A stretch of DNA of 64,000 bases from Hyphomicrobiales bacterium (GCA_900465675.1 UBJR01000009.1:734429-798428); one strand, 5' to 3'; numbered from the stretch's first letter, positions 16,963 through 26,703 are shown. Program-made: numbers and translations. Notes: a model not told the origin generated them from the sequence alone.

Positions 16963-17877
16963 TCAGGCTTCCTTTATGACTTTGACGCGCAACCCATGGG
17001 CTTTTTCGCCTTCCGGCTCGACGTGAATGGCAATGCTGGCGCCCGGATGCACCGCGCGGATGGCATCTTCAAGGCGGTCGCAGATATCATGCGCCTGGCG
17101 CACCGACATGGCAGCCGGAACGACCATATGAAAGTCCACGAAGGTCACAGCCCCTGCCCGGCGCGTCTTCAGATCATGGACGCCGAGAGACCCCACCGCA
17201 TGCGTGGCGATCGCCTGCTTGATAGCCTCCTCTTCTTCCGGTTCCGCCGCGTGGTCCATCAGGCCGCCGATCGAGTGGGAGATGACCTTGTAGCCCTGAT
17301 AGAGAATGTTGACGGCGACTAGGATGGCGAGCACCGGGTCGAAGATCGGATAGCCGGTGGCGAGCGCCAGAAGCAGGCCGACGAGCACGCCGACCGAAGT
17401 CACCACATCCGACATGATATGCTGGCCATCCGCCGTCAGCGCCGCCGAGCGATGCTGCGTTCCAACCCGGATCAGCAGCCTTGCCCAGACGAAATTGATG
17501 ACACCGGCCGCGAAGTTGATCGCAAGACCGAGCACCGGCGCTTCCAGCATCTTGGGATCGCTGAGAAACCCGACGGCTTCCTTGACGATCAGGATGGCGG
17601 CGACGACGATCAGCACGCCCTCGGTGACCGCTGAGAGATATTCGGCCTTGTGGTGGCCGAACGGATGGTCGTGGTCGGCCGGCTTCTGCGCATAGCGGAT
17701 CACGAAGAAGGCGATGAAGGCCGCCACGACATTGACGAAGGATTCCAGGCCGTCGGAGAGCAGCGCCACCGACCCCGTCACCCACCAGGCGGCGAGCTTC
17801 AGCCCCATCACGCCGAGCGACATCGGGATGCCCCAGAATGCCAGCCGCCGGACTGTCATATTGCCTTGTTCCGTCAT
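16963..17877 (-). CDS. Cation diffusion facilitator (metal efflux transporter)
   Basis: 304-residue inner-membrane protein with six predicted transmembrane helices and a cytoplasmic C-terminal domain, the CDF layout for proton-driven export of Zn, Fe, Mn or Co. Diagnostic segments: SVALLSDGLESFVNVVA in helix 2, DHDHPFGHHKAEYLS in the first cytoplasmic loop, and TADGQHIMSDVVTS in helix 5 (His-x3-Asp site). Start ATG 17877 follows AGAGGGATACGAG; a frame open for another 143 codons upstream is rejected because it crosses the divergent MarR promoter. Metal specificity cannot be settled; a manganese exporter is one possibility in rhizobia. Confidence 0.88.
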   Translation of the reverse strand: MTEQGNMTVRRLAFWGIPMSLGVMGLKLAAWWVTGSVALLSDGLESFVNVVAAFIAFFVIRYAQKPADHDHPFGHHKAEYLSAVTEGVLIVVAAILIVKEAVGFLSDPKMLEAPVLGLAINFAAGVINFVWARLLIRVGTQHRSAALTADGQHIMSDVVTSVGVLVGLLLALATGYPIFDPVLAILVAVNILYQGYKVISHSIGGLMDHAAEPEEEEAIKQAIATHAVGSLGVHDLKTRRAGAVTFVDFHMVVPAAMSVRQAHDICDRLEDAIRAVHPGASIAIHVEPEGEKAHGLRVKVIKEA

Positions 17878-18024
17878 CTCGTATCCCTCTGCGGATGCGA
17901 ATGAATTGCAGCATTTGGCCCATTCAAACGCAAAACCGCCCACGCGAAAATCGCGCAGGCGGCTAATGCGGCTCATATGGTCGAAGACGGACGATTTGTC
18001 AAAGGGCAAGCTCATAAATCCACG

Positions 18025-18053
18025 TTGACGGATATTACATAACGCGTTATATA
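18025..18053 (+). promoter_or_regulatory. MarR-GNAT promoter with palindromic operator in the spacer
   Basis: TTGACG (-35, 18025-18030), 17-base spacer, TATATA (-10, 18048-18053). The perfect palindrome TAACGCGTTA (18040-18049) overlaps the spacer and -10 box, where a bound MarR dimer would block polymerase. Autoregulation is inferred. Confidence 0.65.
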
Positions 18054-18079
18054 ACTCGGCATGCATAATGGAGCACAGC

Positions 18080-18571
18080 ATGGTCGAAGACATCGTGCGG
18101 ACATCGGGCCTGTTGACTCTCGGAAGCAGAATGCGCCGCATCGGCGAGCGCCTGCAGGCCGACACGCAACAGTTCATCGACGAGGCGGGCCTCGGCATCC
18201 AGGCTGGACAATATCCGTTCCTGGCGGCGATCGACGGCGCTGGACCGCTGACGATCGGCGAGCTTGCCCAGTCGGTCGGCATTACCCAGCCCGGCGCCAC
18301 GCGCACCGTCGGCCAGCTATTGGACCTCGGACTGGTCGATATGCAGCCGGCGCCGGACGATCAGCGCCGCAGGCTTGTGTCGCTGACGGAAAAAGGCAAG
18401 CAGCTCGTCGATGTCTCGCGCGCCGAAGTCTGGCCGCGTATCGCCGCCGCCGTCGCCGACCTCTGCGGCAGCCTCGACGGCCCGCTTCTCGATCAGCTTG
18501 CAACAATCGAAGACGGCCTGGCCGCAGCATCGCTCATCCGCCGCGCGCCGCCGAAGGAGAAGAAACCATGA
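18080..18571 (+). CDS. MarR-family transcriptional regulator
   Basis: 163-residue winged helix-turn-helix repressor. The recognition region is ELAQSVGITQPGATRTVGQL (residues about 60-80), followed by the wing PDDQRRRLVSLTEKGKQLV, which is the MarR hallmark; flanking helices form the dimer interface. ATG 18080 has GGAG six bases upstream; an in-frame ATG at 18068 would add four residues. The stop overlaps the next ATG (ATGA), so the gene is translationally coupled to the acetyltransferase it probably controls. A palindrome lies in its promoter. Ligand unknown. Confidence 0.88.
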   Translation: MVEDIVRTSGLLTLGSRMRRIGERLQADTQQFIDEAGLGIQAGQYPFLAAIDGAGPLTIGELAQSVGITQPGATRTVGQLLDLGLVDMQPAPDDQRRRLVSLTEKGKQLVDVSRAEVWPRIAAAVADLCGSLDGPLLDQLATIEDGLAAASLIRRAPPKEKKP

Positions 18572-19248
18572 CACATATCCTCGACCGCCCGATCTGGAAC
18601 GCGTTGCAGACCGCGCATGCAGGCATCGCCGAAGGCGGCCCGCTCGCCCGACGCTACCCGCCCGGCATCGTGCCCTTCGCGGCGGCCGCCGACCACACGC
18701 CGGAGAGCCTGGAAGCGTTGGCTGCGCTCCCCCGGCCCGGTGAGACGATGGCGCTTGTGGAGCCCGGATCGGCAACCGTTCCGGATGGTTTCGACATCGT
18801 CGGCGCAGCAACGCTGATCCAGATGATCGCCACGACGCCGCATGATCCGCTTTCCGACCCCCGGATTGCGCCGCTGACTGCGGCCGACGCCGAAGAGATG
18901 TTGGCGCTGGCACAGCTGACCAAACCCGGCCCCTTCACCCTAGGAGCCCAGAAACTCGGCACTTTCTGGGGTGTCAAGAGCGGCGGCAAGCTGATCGCCA
19001 TGGGCGGTCAGCGGCTGAAGCAGACCGGCTTTACGGAACTGAGCGGCCTCTGCACCCACCCGGACTTCCAGGGCAAGGGTCTCGGCAAGCTGCTCTTCCG
19101 TTATGTCGCAGGCCAAATCGCAGCATCCGGCGCAACCGCGTACCTGCATGTCAATGCGCTCAACACCGGGGCGATCGGGCTTTACAAGACACTCGGCTTC
19201 GAGCAGCGCTGGGAACTCGACCTCAAGATCGTCAGGCGCCGGGACTGA
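18568..19248 (+). CDS. GNAT-family N-acetyltransferase
   Basis: 226-residue protein with the acetyl-CoA site in the C-terminal half: LSGLCTHPDFQGKGLGKLLF (residues about 150-170; the Q/RxxGxG loop is QGKGLG) and the typical final strand-helix YLHVNALNTGAIGLYKTLGF. The N-terminal ~100 residues are a less conserved partial GNAT-like domain. It is cotranscribed with a MarR regulator (4-base overlap). Such pairs often detoxify or modify a small molecule sensed by the regulator, but the substrate is unknown. Confidence 0.85.
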   Translation: MTHILDRPIWNALQTAHAGIAEGGPLARRYPPGIVPFAAAADHTPESLEALAALPRPGETMALVEPGSATVPDGFDIVGAATLIQMIATTPHDPLSDPRIAPLTAADAEEMLALAQLTKPGPFTLGAQKLGTFWGVKSGGKLIAMGGQRLKQTGFTELSGLCTHPDFQGKGLGKLLFRYVAGQIAASGATAYLHVNALNTGAIGLYKTLGFEQRWELDLKIVRRRD

Positions 19249-19268
19249 CCGGCGCCTGAATACTCCCC

Positions 19269-19922
19269 TCAGCCTGCCGGGCAGGCTGCACCGGTATCGA
19301 CCCAGGCCTTGATCAGGTCGCCGAACTCCGCCTGCGTGCCGGGCGCCGGCTCGCGCCCGTCGCCCGGGTTCCAGCCCCAGCCGACCAGGCTGTCATGCGC
19401 CATATGCTCGACGATCTTCGACAGATCGCGCCCGCCATTGCGCTTCGGATCCTTCAGCTGCTGGCAGATCTCGCCGAGCGACTTGCCGACCCAGGCCATT
19501 TCGATCGGCGCCAGATGCCAGGCCGGATTGCCGGGAATGCTCTTCAGCGTCGGCGACTGGCCGACGATCGTTGCGTTCTCGGGGCCGTGGCAGGTGTTGC
19601 ACATCATGCCCGGCACGCCCATGCCGCCATCGCCGCGCGTCACCGGCGGCTGGTGCGGATGCATGGCCATCGTCTGCAGCGGCCTGTCGCCCGCCGGATG
19701 GCAGTTCAGACATCGCGGATGCTCGATCACCTTGCCCGCCTCTTCGAAGAGCGCCACCGACCGCGCCTTCTGATCGGCGATCGATGCGAAGGAGGCGACC
19801 GGCTTTAGGGTCGTCTTGTCTGATGCAGGCGCCGTCTCGGCAAATGCCATGAACGATACGGGCAAGGCCGCAAGGAGCGAGAGACCGCCTGCCATGCAGG
19901 CGAGTACCAATTTACTTGTCAT
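19269..19922 (-). CDS. Di-heme c-type cytochrome subunit of the molybdenum oxidoreductase
   Basis: 217-residue exported protein with a signal peptide (about 1-28, ending FMAFA) and two CxxCH heme-c motifs, CLNCH and CNTCH. It is the third gene after the 2Fe-2S and molybdopterin subunits, 11 bases from the large-subunit stop, so it likely carries electrons from that enzyme to the respiratory chain in the periplasm. This fits cytochrome-linked relatives of isoquinoline 1-oxidoreductase and aldehyde dehydrogenases. Possible axial Met residues are plentiful (MAMHPHQPP, GGMGVPGMM). Confidence 0.82.
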   Translation of the reverse strand: MTSKLVLACMAGGLSLLAALPVSFMAFAETAPASDKTTLKPVASFASIADQKARSVALFEEAGKVIEHPRCLNCHPAGDRPLQTMAMHPHQPPVTRGDGGMGVPGMMCNTCHGPENATIVGQSPTLKSIPGNPAWHLAPIEMAWVGKSLGEICQQLKDPKRNGGRDLSKIVEHMAHDSLVGWGWNPGDGREPAPGTQAEFGDLIKAWVDTGAACPAG

Positions 19923-19933
19923 CTCCGCCCCCC

Positions 19934-22093
19934 TCAGCTCGTCGCCACGGCAACGATCGGCAGGCTGCGCACCGGCGCATCAGTGAGCCGCCGCCAGGCA
20001 TTGGCCGTCGCGGGTCCGACCGGCGGCACGCCCGGCTCTCCCACCCCGGTGGGCGGCTCGCCGGATTTGATGACGGCGACCTCCACATCCGGCATCTCGT
20101 TGATGCGGATCGAGCGGTAATCGTGGAAGTTCGACTGCATGATCGCCCCGCCCTCGCCGAGCGTCACCGCATCGAACAGCACCGCACCAAGCCCGTAGCC
20201 GATGCCGCCCTCCATCTGGGCCTTGACGACATTCGGATTGATCGCGACACCGCAATCGACGGCGCACCAGACCTTGTGGACCCTGGGCGCCCCGTCGGCA
20301 CCGGCAGAGACCTCCACCACCTGGCCGACATAGGTGTTGAAGCTCTTGACCACGGCAACGCCACGCTGCCGTCCCTCGGGGATCTTGCCGCCCCAATCGG
20401 CCATCTCCGCCGCCTTCTTGAGAACCCCGGCATAGCGTGGGTCCTCCGTCAGCTGCTCGAGTCTTCCCTGCACCGGATCCTTGCCTGCCATCTGGAACAG
20501 CTCGTCGAGGAAGGTCTCGACCGCGAAACCGGTATGCGTATGGCCGACCGAACGCCACCAGAGCGGCGGGATCGCCAGCTTCACATTATGTGAGATGACC
20601 CTGAGGTTCGGCACATCGTAAGGCAGGTCGGAGGCGCCCTCGACCGAGGTGCTGTCGAGATCGGCCTTGCCCATGATCGACTGCCCGACGATCGCCTGGT
20701 CCCAGGCGACGATCCGGCCATCGGCATTGATCGCGCCACGCATCTTGTGGAGATACATCGGCCGGTAATAGCCGCCGCGAATATCGTCCTCGCGCGTCCA
20801 CATATGCTTGACCGGCCGCGACTGGTCGGTCGCGGCGAAGACCGACGCCGCCTCTTGCATATAGGGCGAACCGAACTGCGCCTTGCGCCCGAAACTTCCG
20901 CCGGTGATCTGCGTGTTCAGCCGCACCTTAGCCGGATCGATGCCGGTGATCTTGGCCGCCGTCGCCTTGTCCATGCCGGGGAACTGCGCCCCGTTATAAA
21001 CATCGAGGCTGCCGTCCGCCGCCTTGATGAACACCGCGTCGAGCGGCTCCATCGGCGCATGCGCCAGGAACGGGAAGATGATCTGCGCCTCCAGCGTCTT
21101 CAGCGAGGTATCGGTGAAGGCCTTCTCGACATCGCCCTTTTCGGATGCGGTGATGCCCTTCTCCGTCAACGCCTTCGCATAGTCGGCCGAAAGCTGCCCG
21201 CTCGAACGCGTCTCCGCTTGCGAAAGGTCCCAGTCCACATTCAGCACCGACCGGCCCTTCAACGCCGCAAACGTGTTGTCGGCATAGACGGCAACGCCCT
21301 GCGGCAGCTGCTTGACATCGACGACGCCCTTGACCTTGCGCGTCTCGCTATCGTCGAAGGATTTCACCGCCGCGCCGAAATGGTTCGGATGCGCGACGAC
21401 GGCGACCAGCAGATCGTCAGGAATGATGTCCAGGGTATAGATCGCCTGGCCATTGGTCTTCGATACCGTATCGAGCTTCGGCAATTCCTGGCCGATCAGC
21501 GTGAATTTGGAGGGATCCTTGAGCTTCACGTCGGCCGGCGGCTTGATACCGGCGGCCTTGGTGGCCAGCGCACCGAAACCACTGTCTTTGCCGGAAGCCG
21601 CATGCTTGACCCTGCCCTTCTCGACGGTGATCTCACCGGCCGGCACCTTCCACTCGTCGGCCGCCGCGGCAACCAGCATGGCCCGCGCCGTTGCCCCAGC
21701 CTGGCGGAACTGTTCGTAGGAATTGGCGATCGAGGACGATCCGCCGGTGCCCTGCAGGCCGAAGGCAAGGTTCGCATAGACCTTGTCATCGGCAGGCGAA
21801 TGCACCGCGCGCATCTGCCCCCAATCCGCATCGAGCTCTTCGGCGACCAGCGTCGCAAGGCCGGTGAACGGCCCCTGCCCGAATTCGATATGCTTGGAAA
21901 GGATCGTCACCGTATCGTCGGTGCCGATCCTGACGAATGTGTTCAGCGTCACCAGCGCGTCCGCGCCGCCCGCCTGCACACCCTTTTCGGCGGCAAAGGC
22001 CGAGGTCTTCGGCAGCAGCGCAAAGCCGATCACCAAGCCGCCTGTTGCGGCCAGGAAGCCGCGGCGTGTCGTTGCAATCTCCTGAATGGTCAT
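19934..22093 (-). CDS. Molybdopterin-binding subunit, isoquinoline 1-oxidoreductase/aldehyde dehydrogenase (IorB-like)
   Basis: 719-residue large subunit of the xanthine oxidase family. A Tat signal (TTRRGFLAATGG, residues 8-19) indicates folded export to the periplasm. Family regions include the Moco-binding GGSFGRKAQFG and the C-terminal GVGEPGVPPVGPATANA, whose Glu is the catalytic base in this family. It sits 3 bases after the 2Fe-2S gene and 11 bases before the cytochrome c gene, forming a three-subunit enzyme without a FAD subunit. Substrates in this family are N-heterocycles or aldehydes; which applies here is not visible. Confidence 0.9.
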   Translation of the reverse strand: MTIQEIATTRRGFLAATGGLVIGFALLPKTSAFAAEKGVQAGGADALVTLNTFVRIGTDDTVTILSKHIEFGQGPFTGLATLVAEELDADWGQMRAVHSPADDKVYANLAFGLQGTGGSSSIANSYEQFRQAGATARAMLVAAAADEWKVPAGEITVEKGRVKHAASGKDSGFGALATKAAGIKPPADVKLKDPSKFTLIGQELPKLDTVSKTNGQAIYTLDIIPDDLLVAVVAHPNHFGAAVKSFDDSETRKVKGVVDVKQLPQGVAVYADNTFAALKGRSVLNVDWDLSQAETRSSGQLSADYAKALTEKGITASEKGDVEKAFTDTSLKTLEAQIIFPFLAHAPMEPLDAVFIKAADGSLDVYNGAQFPGMDKATAAKITGIDPAKVRLNTQITGGSFGRKAQFGSPYMQEAASVFAATDQSRPVKHMWTREDDIRGGYYRPMYLHKMRGAINADGRIVAWDQAIVGQSIMGKADLDSTSVEGASDLPYDVPNLRVISHNVKLAIPPLWWRSVGHTHTGFAVETFLDELFQMAGKDPVQGRLEQLTEDPRYAGVLKKAAEMADWGGKIPEGRQRGVAVVKSFNTYVGQVVEVSAGADGAPRVHKVWCAVDCGVAINPNVVKAQMEGGIGYGLGAVLFDAVTLGEGGAIMQSNFHDYRSIRINEMPDVEVAVIKSGEPPTGVGEPGVPPVGPATANAWRRLTDAPVRSLPIVAVATS

Positions 22094-22096
22094 CGC

Positions 22097-22555
22097 TCAG
22101 CCCTCCATCGACGCGGCGGCATTGTGAATGGCCGCGCGGATCCGGTGGTAGGTGGCGCATCGACAGATATTCCCGGCCATCGCCCCGTCGATATCTTCGT
22201 CGGACGGCTTGGGAATGTTCTGCAGCAATACGACGGCTGACATGATCTGGCCGGATTGACAGTACCCGCATTGCGGCACGTCGATCTTGACCCAGGCAGC
22301 CTTCACCGCATCGGCTTCCTTGCCTTCGACACCTTCGATCGTGAAAATCTCGGAGCCGTCGACCGTCGAGATCGGGGTGATGCAGGAGCGGCGGGTGAAG
22401 CCGTCCATATGCACGGTGCAGGCGCCGCATTGGGCGACACCGCAGCCATATTTGGTGCCGGTCAGCTTCTCGAAATCGCGGATGACCCACAGAAGCGGCG
22501 TATCCGGATCGCCGTCGAACGTCTTCGTCTGTCCATTGAGCGTGAAAGTAACCAT
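22097..22555 (-). CDS. (2Fe-2S)-binding subunit (IorA-like)
   Basis: 152-residue small subunit with both iron-sulfur clusters of the xanthine oxidase family: the plant-ferredoxin type cluster (Cys38, Cys43, Cys46, Cys58 in [13 protein letters not shown] and RSCIT) and the helical cluster ([10 protein letters not shown] and [12 protein letters not shown]). It transfers electrons from the molybdenum site to the acceptor. First gene of the operon; a start ATG at 22555 gives the normal MVTFTLNGQ beginning. It has no signal, so it would be exported together with the Tat-bearing large subunit. Confidence 0.92.
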   Translation of the reverse strand: MVTFTLNGQTKTFDGDPDTPLLWVIRDFEKLTGTKYGCGVAQCGACTVHMDGFTRRSCITPISTVDGSEIFTIEGVEGKEADAVKAAWVKIDVPQCGYCQSGQIMSAVVLLQNIPKPSDEDIDGAMAGNICRCATYHRIRAAIHNAAASMEG

Positions 22556-22697
22556 GGTCGAGCCTCGGGGAATTTGGCTGGACCCATTGCGGCCCCAGCG
22601 AGCATCGCAGCTTTGTTCACGACGAATAAGCTAGGGCGACGATCAACCTCGGCCATGGCAAGAACTGATAAAAGCGCGGCGTTCCAAACGCCTGAGA

Positions 22698-23393
22698 TCA
22701 GGCGCCCTCTACGGACGCCTCACCATCATCGGCACCAAAGGCGACAGTCTGCGGCCAGCGCAGCAGCGCCTCGGCACCCGAGGGCGTCAGGGCATAGACG
22801 CCCTTCCCCTGCTTTTCGAACCAGCCATAGACATTGCCGAGCAGGATCTTTCCGGCATCCGGCGCTTGCGCCTTCATGTCCCGCGGCCTGACCAGCCCCT
22901 GCTGCAGGGCAGCGGCGCAGATCAGCGCCTGTTGTCGGTAGGCGGTCATCTGCGGCACGCGCGTGCTGCCGCCGAGAACGGGATCGCCGCGGCGGCGCTG
23001 ATGCTCCCTGACCAGCCGCGACCGGCGCTTCGGATTGGTCCGCGGCATCGGCGAGATGGACGAGACGATGACGCTGACCTCTCCGATATCGGAAACGCCG
23101 AGCATGCCGATCCCCAGTCTGCGGCAGAGATCGCGATAGCGCTTGTCCGCCTCGCGCCCGCGCCCCTTGGCCGAAACCCGCGCCGCGATCCAGACTTCGT
23201 CGCTCATCGCCGCCCGATCGACCGCCTGCAGGATAAGTTCGAGGTTGAAGCTGAGCTTCAGCTCGCAGATCACGACCACGCTTGGATCGCCTTCGCTGAG
23301 GCCCACGAGATCGCATCCGCCGATCTCGCCTTTGACGGCATAACCCGCCGCCTCCAGAAAGGCTTTGACCGGCAGATAGAGCGAAGTTTCCAT
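22698..23393 (-). CDS. DUF2161 protein, putative PD-(D/E)XK phosphodiesterase
   Basis: 231-residue protein. The N-terminal domain has the nuclease-fold pattern: Asp28 in GGCDLVG and Glu44-x-Lys46 in VICELKLS, with a helix LELILQAVDR after it, matching DUF2161, which is classed with PD-(D/E)XK enzymes. The middle is very basic (NPKRRSRLVREHQRRRG) and the C-terminal part looks like a small winged-helix (LGNVYGWFEKQGKGVYALTP). It may act on DNA, but the role is not established. The 79-residue gene just upstream on the same strand may be cotranscribed (9-base gap). Confidence 0.8.
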   Translation of the reverse strand: METSLYLPVKAFLEAAGYAVKGEIGGCDLVGLSEGDPSVVVICELKLSFNLELILQAVDRAAMSDEVWIAARVSAKGRGREADKRYRDLCRRLGIGMLGVSDIGEVSVIVSSISPMPRTNPKRRSRLVREHQRRRGDPVLGGSTRVPQMTAYRQQALICAAALQQGLVRPRDMKAQAPDAGKILLGNVYGWFEKQGKGVYALTPSGAEALLRWPQTVAFGADDGEASVEGA

Positions 23394-23402
23394 CGGGAAG
23401 CG

Positions 23403-23642
23403 TTATGCCGGATTGAGATCGGCGATCTCGCCATGGCGAATGAGCAGCCGCGGCGACGACATATCGCCGGTCTCGTCATCGACCATCACCGCATAGGCGG
23501 CTACGCCGATAAACCGCGCGGCCATCGAGGTCGCAATCTTTTCTGCACTCATGGCATTCGATGCTTGCCGCATCTCGCCCGGCACCAGGTTGCCCCGGTT
23601 CTTGCGGTACGGGAGGACGATAAACTTCTCAGCATTGGCCAC
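23403..23642 (-). CDS. Conserved small protein of unknown function
   Basis: 79-residue protein starting with GTG at 23642, supported by AAGGA seven bases upstream. It contains a hydrophobic strand pair (AARFIGVAAYAVMVDDETGD) and the ending RLLIRHGEIADLNPA. No known domain is recognised. It precedes the DUF2161 gene by 9 bases, so the two may form an operon. Confidence 0.65.
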   Translation of the reverse strand: MANAEKFIVLPYRKNRGNLVPGEMRQASNAMSAEKIATSMAARFIGVAAYAVMVDDETGDMSSPRLLIRHGEIADLNPA

Positions 23643-23693
23643 GACGATATCCTTATTTATCGTTCCTGAAATGTTCTGATTTGGAATGGGAAG

Positions 23694-24401
23694 TCAACCA
23701 GTTACTTCCTCTCCTGGGCGAAAGGCCCCGGGAGGGTTGTGAAGCCAGAGCGAAATACGCAGCAGCCACGGCAGTGGCGTCCACAGACCGGTCGCAATCC
23801 CGGCTTCGCGCAAGCCGGCAGCGGTCCACGTATTGCAGCCGACAAGCGCGTTGAAACGGCCCTGCGCCTCGAAGAAGGCGTCGCCCTGACCGTAGGAGAA
23901 ACCAAGCGGCACAGGCTTTTCATCGCCATCGGTGAAACTCGACGCGATGTAGTCCGACAGCCGCGCGAAACCTGCAGCGGACACGTCGATCGGCGTCACA
24001 TCGGGATGATCAAGCGGAATATCTCCCGCCAGTTGCACATGCATGACGGCGCTATCCAGCGTCAGGCTCTTGAACACCGGCATCGGCTTCAGGTCGGCCC
24101 AGGTCGGCGTTTCGGTATAGAAAGCGCGCCCTCCCCAGCCGAAGATGATGTAGCGCACATCGGGACTTCCGAGATCGAGACCGGCATCGGCGAGAAAGCT
24201 GAAGCGCTTGAGAATATCGCGCGTGGCAGGGATCGCGAAATCTGTGTGAATGGGATTGCTGAGAACGAGAATGCGGTCGGTCGCACCCGTCGTTTCGGCT
24301 GGCGGCGCACGCCAGGGCCTTGGAATCACCGTTCCGGCAACGACGGCCATGGCGGCCAGCACGATAATGATCGCCAGTCCCTTGAGCAGCTTCAGGAGCA
24401 T
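23694..24401 (-). CDS. TIGR02117/DUF2459 family protein
   Basis: 235-residue protein with an N-terminal membrane anchor (residues about 5-25) and then a periplasmic domain with the family signatures LSNPIHTDFAIP, FGWGGRAFYTETPTW and GCNTWTAAGLREAG. The conserved His, Glu and Cys residues resemble a papain-like or NlpC-like catalytic set, but activity is unproven. Such proteins often neighbour cell-envelope or PHA genes; here it lies just downstream of trpE(G). Confidence 0.78.
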   Translation of the reverse strand: MLLKLLKGLAIIIVLAAMAVVAGTVIPRPWRAPPAETTGATDRILVLSNPIHTDFAIPATRDILKRFSFLADAGLDLGSPDVRYIIFGWGGRAFYTETPTWADLKPMPVFKSLTLDSAVMHVQLAGDIPLDHPDVTPIDVSAAGFARLSDYIASSFTDGDEKPVPLGFSYGQGDAFFEAQGRFNALVGCNTWTAAGLREAGIATGLWTPLPWLLRISLWLHNPPGAFRPGEEVTG

Positions 24402-24429
24402 GCGATCATCCGCAGGAGAAATGGAGAAT

Positions 24430-24458
24430 GATCGGCCACCGGATGGCGGCGGCCGATC
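24430..24458 (-). terminator. Possible terminator after trpE(G)
   Basis: 8-bp inverted repeat GATCGGCC / GGCCGATC with a 13-base GC-rich loop, 13 bases downstream of the trpE(G) stop. No U run follows, so it may be rho-dependent or only stabilise the 3' end. Confidence 0.4.
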
Positions 24459-24470
24459 GGTATCCTTGGC

Positions 24471-26660
24471 TCAGGCAGCCTTGGTCTTCGCCTTCCGCGC
24501 CAGATGCGCCACGACATTCTCGATCATCCGCATCCCGGCATCGCCGCCGAGCGTCATGATCGATTCCGGGTGGAACTGCACCGCAGCGATCGGCTCCTTC
24601 GTATGCTCGATGCCCATGATCGTGCCGTCCTCGCTTTCCGCCGTGATCATGAACTCACGCGGCAGGGTCGAGGGATCGGCGAAGATCGAGTGGTAGCGGC
24701 CGACGGTGACTTCCTTGCCGAGGCCGGAGAAGACCAGGCCGGGCTCCAGCACGCGGATGCGCGACGGCTTGCCGTGCATCGGCAGCGCCAGATGGCGAAG
24801 CTCGCCGCCATAGGCCTCGGCCAGCGCCTGCAGACCCAGGCAGACGCCGAAGATGGGCAGGTTGCGGGCGCGCGCCTTCTTGATCGTCGCCTTGCAATCG
24901 AAATCCTTCGGATTGCCCGGTCCCGGCGACAGCACGACCAGGTCCGGATCCAGCCGGTCGAAGATTTCGTCCGGCACCGGCGTGCGCACTGTCGAGACCG
25001 TGGCGCCTGTCTGGCGGAAATAGTTCGCCAGCGTGTGAACGAAGCTGTCTTCGTGGTCGATCAACAGGATATTGACGCCCTTGCCGACGGCAGCGACGTC
25101 GCGGCTGACCTTGCCGGAATTGCCGGCCTTGGCATCGCGGATAGCGGAAAGCATGGCGGAGGCCTTCAGTTCGGTTTCGGCTTCTTCTTCCTCGGGGATG
25201 GAATCGTTGAGCAAGGTCGCCCCTGCCCTGACTTCGGCGATCCCGTCCTTGATGCGCACGGTGCGCAGCGTCAGCCCCGTGTTCATGTCGCCATTGAAGC
25301 CGACCATGCCGATCGCACCGCCGTACCAGGCGCGCGGGCTCTTCTCGTGGCTTTCGATGAAGCGCATCGCCCAGAGCTTCGGCGCCCCTGTCACCGTGAC
25401 CGCCCAGGCGTGGCTGAGGAAGCCGTCGAAGGCATCCATGTCATCCCGCAGGCGGCCCTCGATGTGATCGACCGTGTGGATCAGGCGCGAATACATCTCG
25501 ATCTGGCGGCGGCCGATGACCTTGACCGAGCCCGGCTCGCAGACGCGGCTCTTGTCGTTGCGGTCGACATCCGAGCACATCGTCAGTTCGGATTCGTCCT
25601 TCTTGGAGTTCAGCAGCTTCAGGATCTGCTCGCTGTCGGCGATCGGGTCCTCGCCGCGCTTGATGGTACCCGAGATCGGGCAGGTCTCGATGCGGCGGCC
25701 GGAAACGCGCACGAACATCTCGGGCGACGCGCCGACCAGATATTCCTGGTTTCCGAGATTGATGAAGAAGGAATAGGGCGAAGGATTGATCGCCTTCAAC
25801 CGCTTGGAAATATCGGATGGCTTGCTCTCGCAGCGCTCCATGAATTTCTGGCCGGGAACGACCTCGAACAGATCGCCGCGGCGGAAGCTTTCCTTCGCCT
25901 TGGTGACCAGCTCGGCATATTCGCCGGGGCGATGATCGCTCTTTGGCGGAATGGCATCGGTGCGCACGAAAGGCTCCGGCGCGATATCGCCCGCCTTGCC
26001 CTCGGTCGTCAGGCTGCCCTTGGCGAAATCGTAGCGATCGACCCAGGCCTTGGCCGAGTAGTTGTCGACGACGAGGATCTCGTCCGGCAGATAGAGAACC
26101 ATGTCGCGCTGGTCGTCGGCACGCTTCAGCTTCAGGTCGATCGCATCGAACTGGAAGGCCAGATCGTAGCCAAAGGCGCCGTAAAGCCCGAGGCTGGCAT
26201 CGGCCTGCGAATAGAAGAGATCGGTGACGGCGCGCAGCACCGTAAACACCGTCGGCATCTTCGAGCGCTCTTCCTCGGTAAACACCCGGTCGGGCAGCTT
26301 CACCTTGAGATCGAGCCGGCGGGCGGTGGCAGCACCAAGCTCCAGCTCGCGCACGGCCTTCAGGCGCTCGGTCACGAAGCCGAGCAGCACTTCGCCGCGC
26401 TCGTTATAGGCTTCGATCCAGACATCGCGACCGAAGGAGGAAATGCCGAGCGGCGGATCGACGACGGCCGTATCCCAGCGCGTGTAGCGGCCCGGATATT
26501 CGTAGTTCGACGAGAACACCGCGCCGCGGCGCTCATCGAGCTTGTCGACATAGGACACCACGGCATCCGCATAGGGAATGGGCCGCCGCTGCCGGGTGAC
26601 GGTGATGCCGCCCTTGGTCTCGTAGATTTCCGCACCATCATCCCGAAGGATCGTAACCAT
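24471..26660 (-). CDS. trpE(G): Anthranilate synthase, fused TrpE-TrpG
   Basis: 729-residue fusion catalysing chorismate plus glutamine to anthranilate, the first step of Trp synthesis. Residues 1 to about 515 are the chorismate-binding TrpE part ([11 protein letters not shown] for Trp feedback/substrate region, [24 protein letters not shown]); from about 535 the glutamine amidotransferase starts ([19 protein letters not shown]), with SPGPGNP, the nucleophile Cys in [11 protein letters not shown] and the HPES catalytic His-Glu. The fused form is typical of Rhizobiales. Start ATG 26660 follows CGGAG. Expression is governed by the trpL attenuator about 50-160 bases upstream. Confidence 0.97.
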   Translation of the reverse strand: MVTILRDDGAEIYETKGGITVTRQRRPIPYADAVVSYVDKLDERRGAVFSSNYEYPGRYTRWDTAVVDPPLGISSFGRDVWIEAYNERGEVLLGFVTERLKAVRELELGAATARRLDLKVKLPDRVFTEEERSKMPTVFTVLRAVTDLFYSQADASLGLYGAFGYDLAFQFDAIDLKLKRADDQRDMVLYLPDEILVVDNYSAKAWVDRYDFAKGSLTTEGKAGDIAPEPFVRTDAIPPKSDHRPGEYAELVTKAKESFRRGDLFEVVPGQKFMERCESKPSDISKRLKAINPSPYSFFINLGNQEYLVGASPEMFVRVSGRRIETCPISGTIKRGEDPIADSEQILKLLNSKKDESELTMCSDVDRNDKSRVCEPGSVKVIGRRQIEMYSRLIHTVDHIEGRLRDDMDAFDGFLSHAWAVTVTGAPKLWAMRFIESHEKSPRAWYGGAIGMVGFNGDMNTGLTLRTVRIKDGIAEVRAGATLLNDSIPEEEEAETELKASAMLSAIRDAKAGNSGKVSRDVAAVGKGVNILLIDHEDSFVHTLANYFRQTGATVSTVRTPVPDEIFDRLDPDLVVLSPGPGNPKDFDCKATIKKARARNLPIFGVCLGLQALAEAYGGELRHLALPMHGKPSRIRVLEPGLVFSGLGKEVTVGRYHSIFADPSTLPREFMITAESEDGTIMGIEHTKEPIAAVQFHPESIMTLGGDAGMRMIENVVAHLARKAKTKAA

Positions 26661-26703
26661 AGTTCCACTCCGTTATCGGTGCCCGGACGCAAGGCGGCCA
26701 GAA

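Noticed and set aside
16745..17026. 93-codon plus frame after the autotransporter promoter
   Set aside because: No ribosome site, overlaps the CDF gene 3' end and has no family features.
20747..22240. A 497-codon plus-strand open frame across the Mo-oxidoreductase gene
   Set aside because: Antisense to the large subunit, no ribosome site or recognisable domain.
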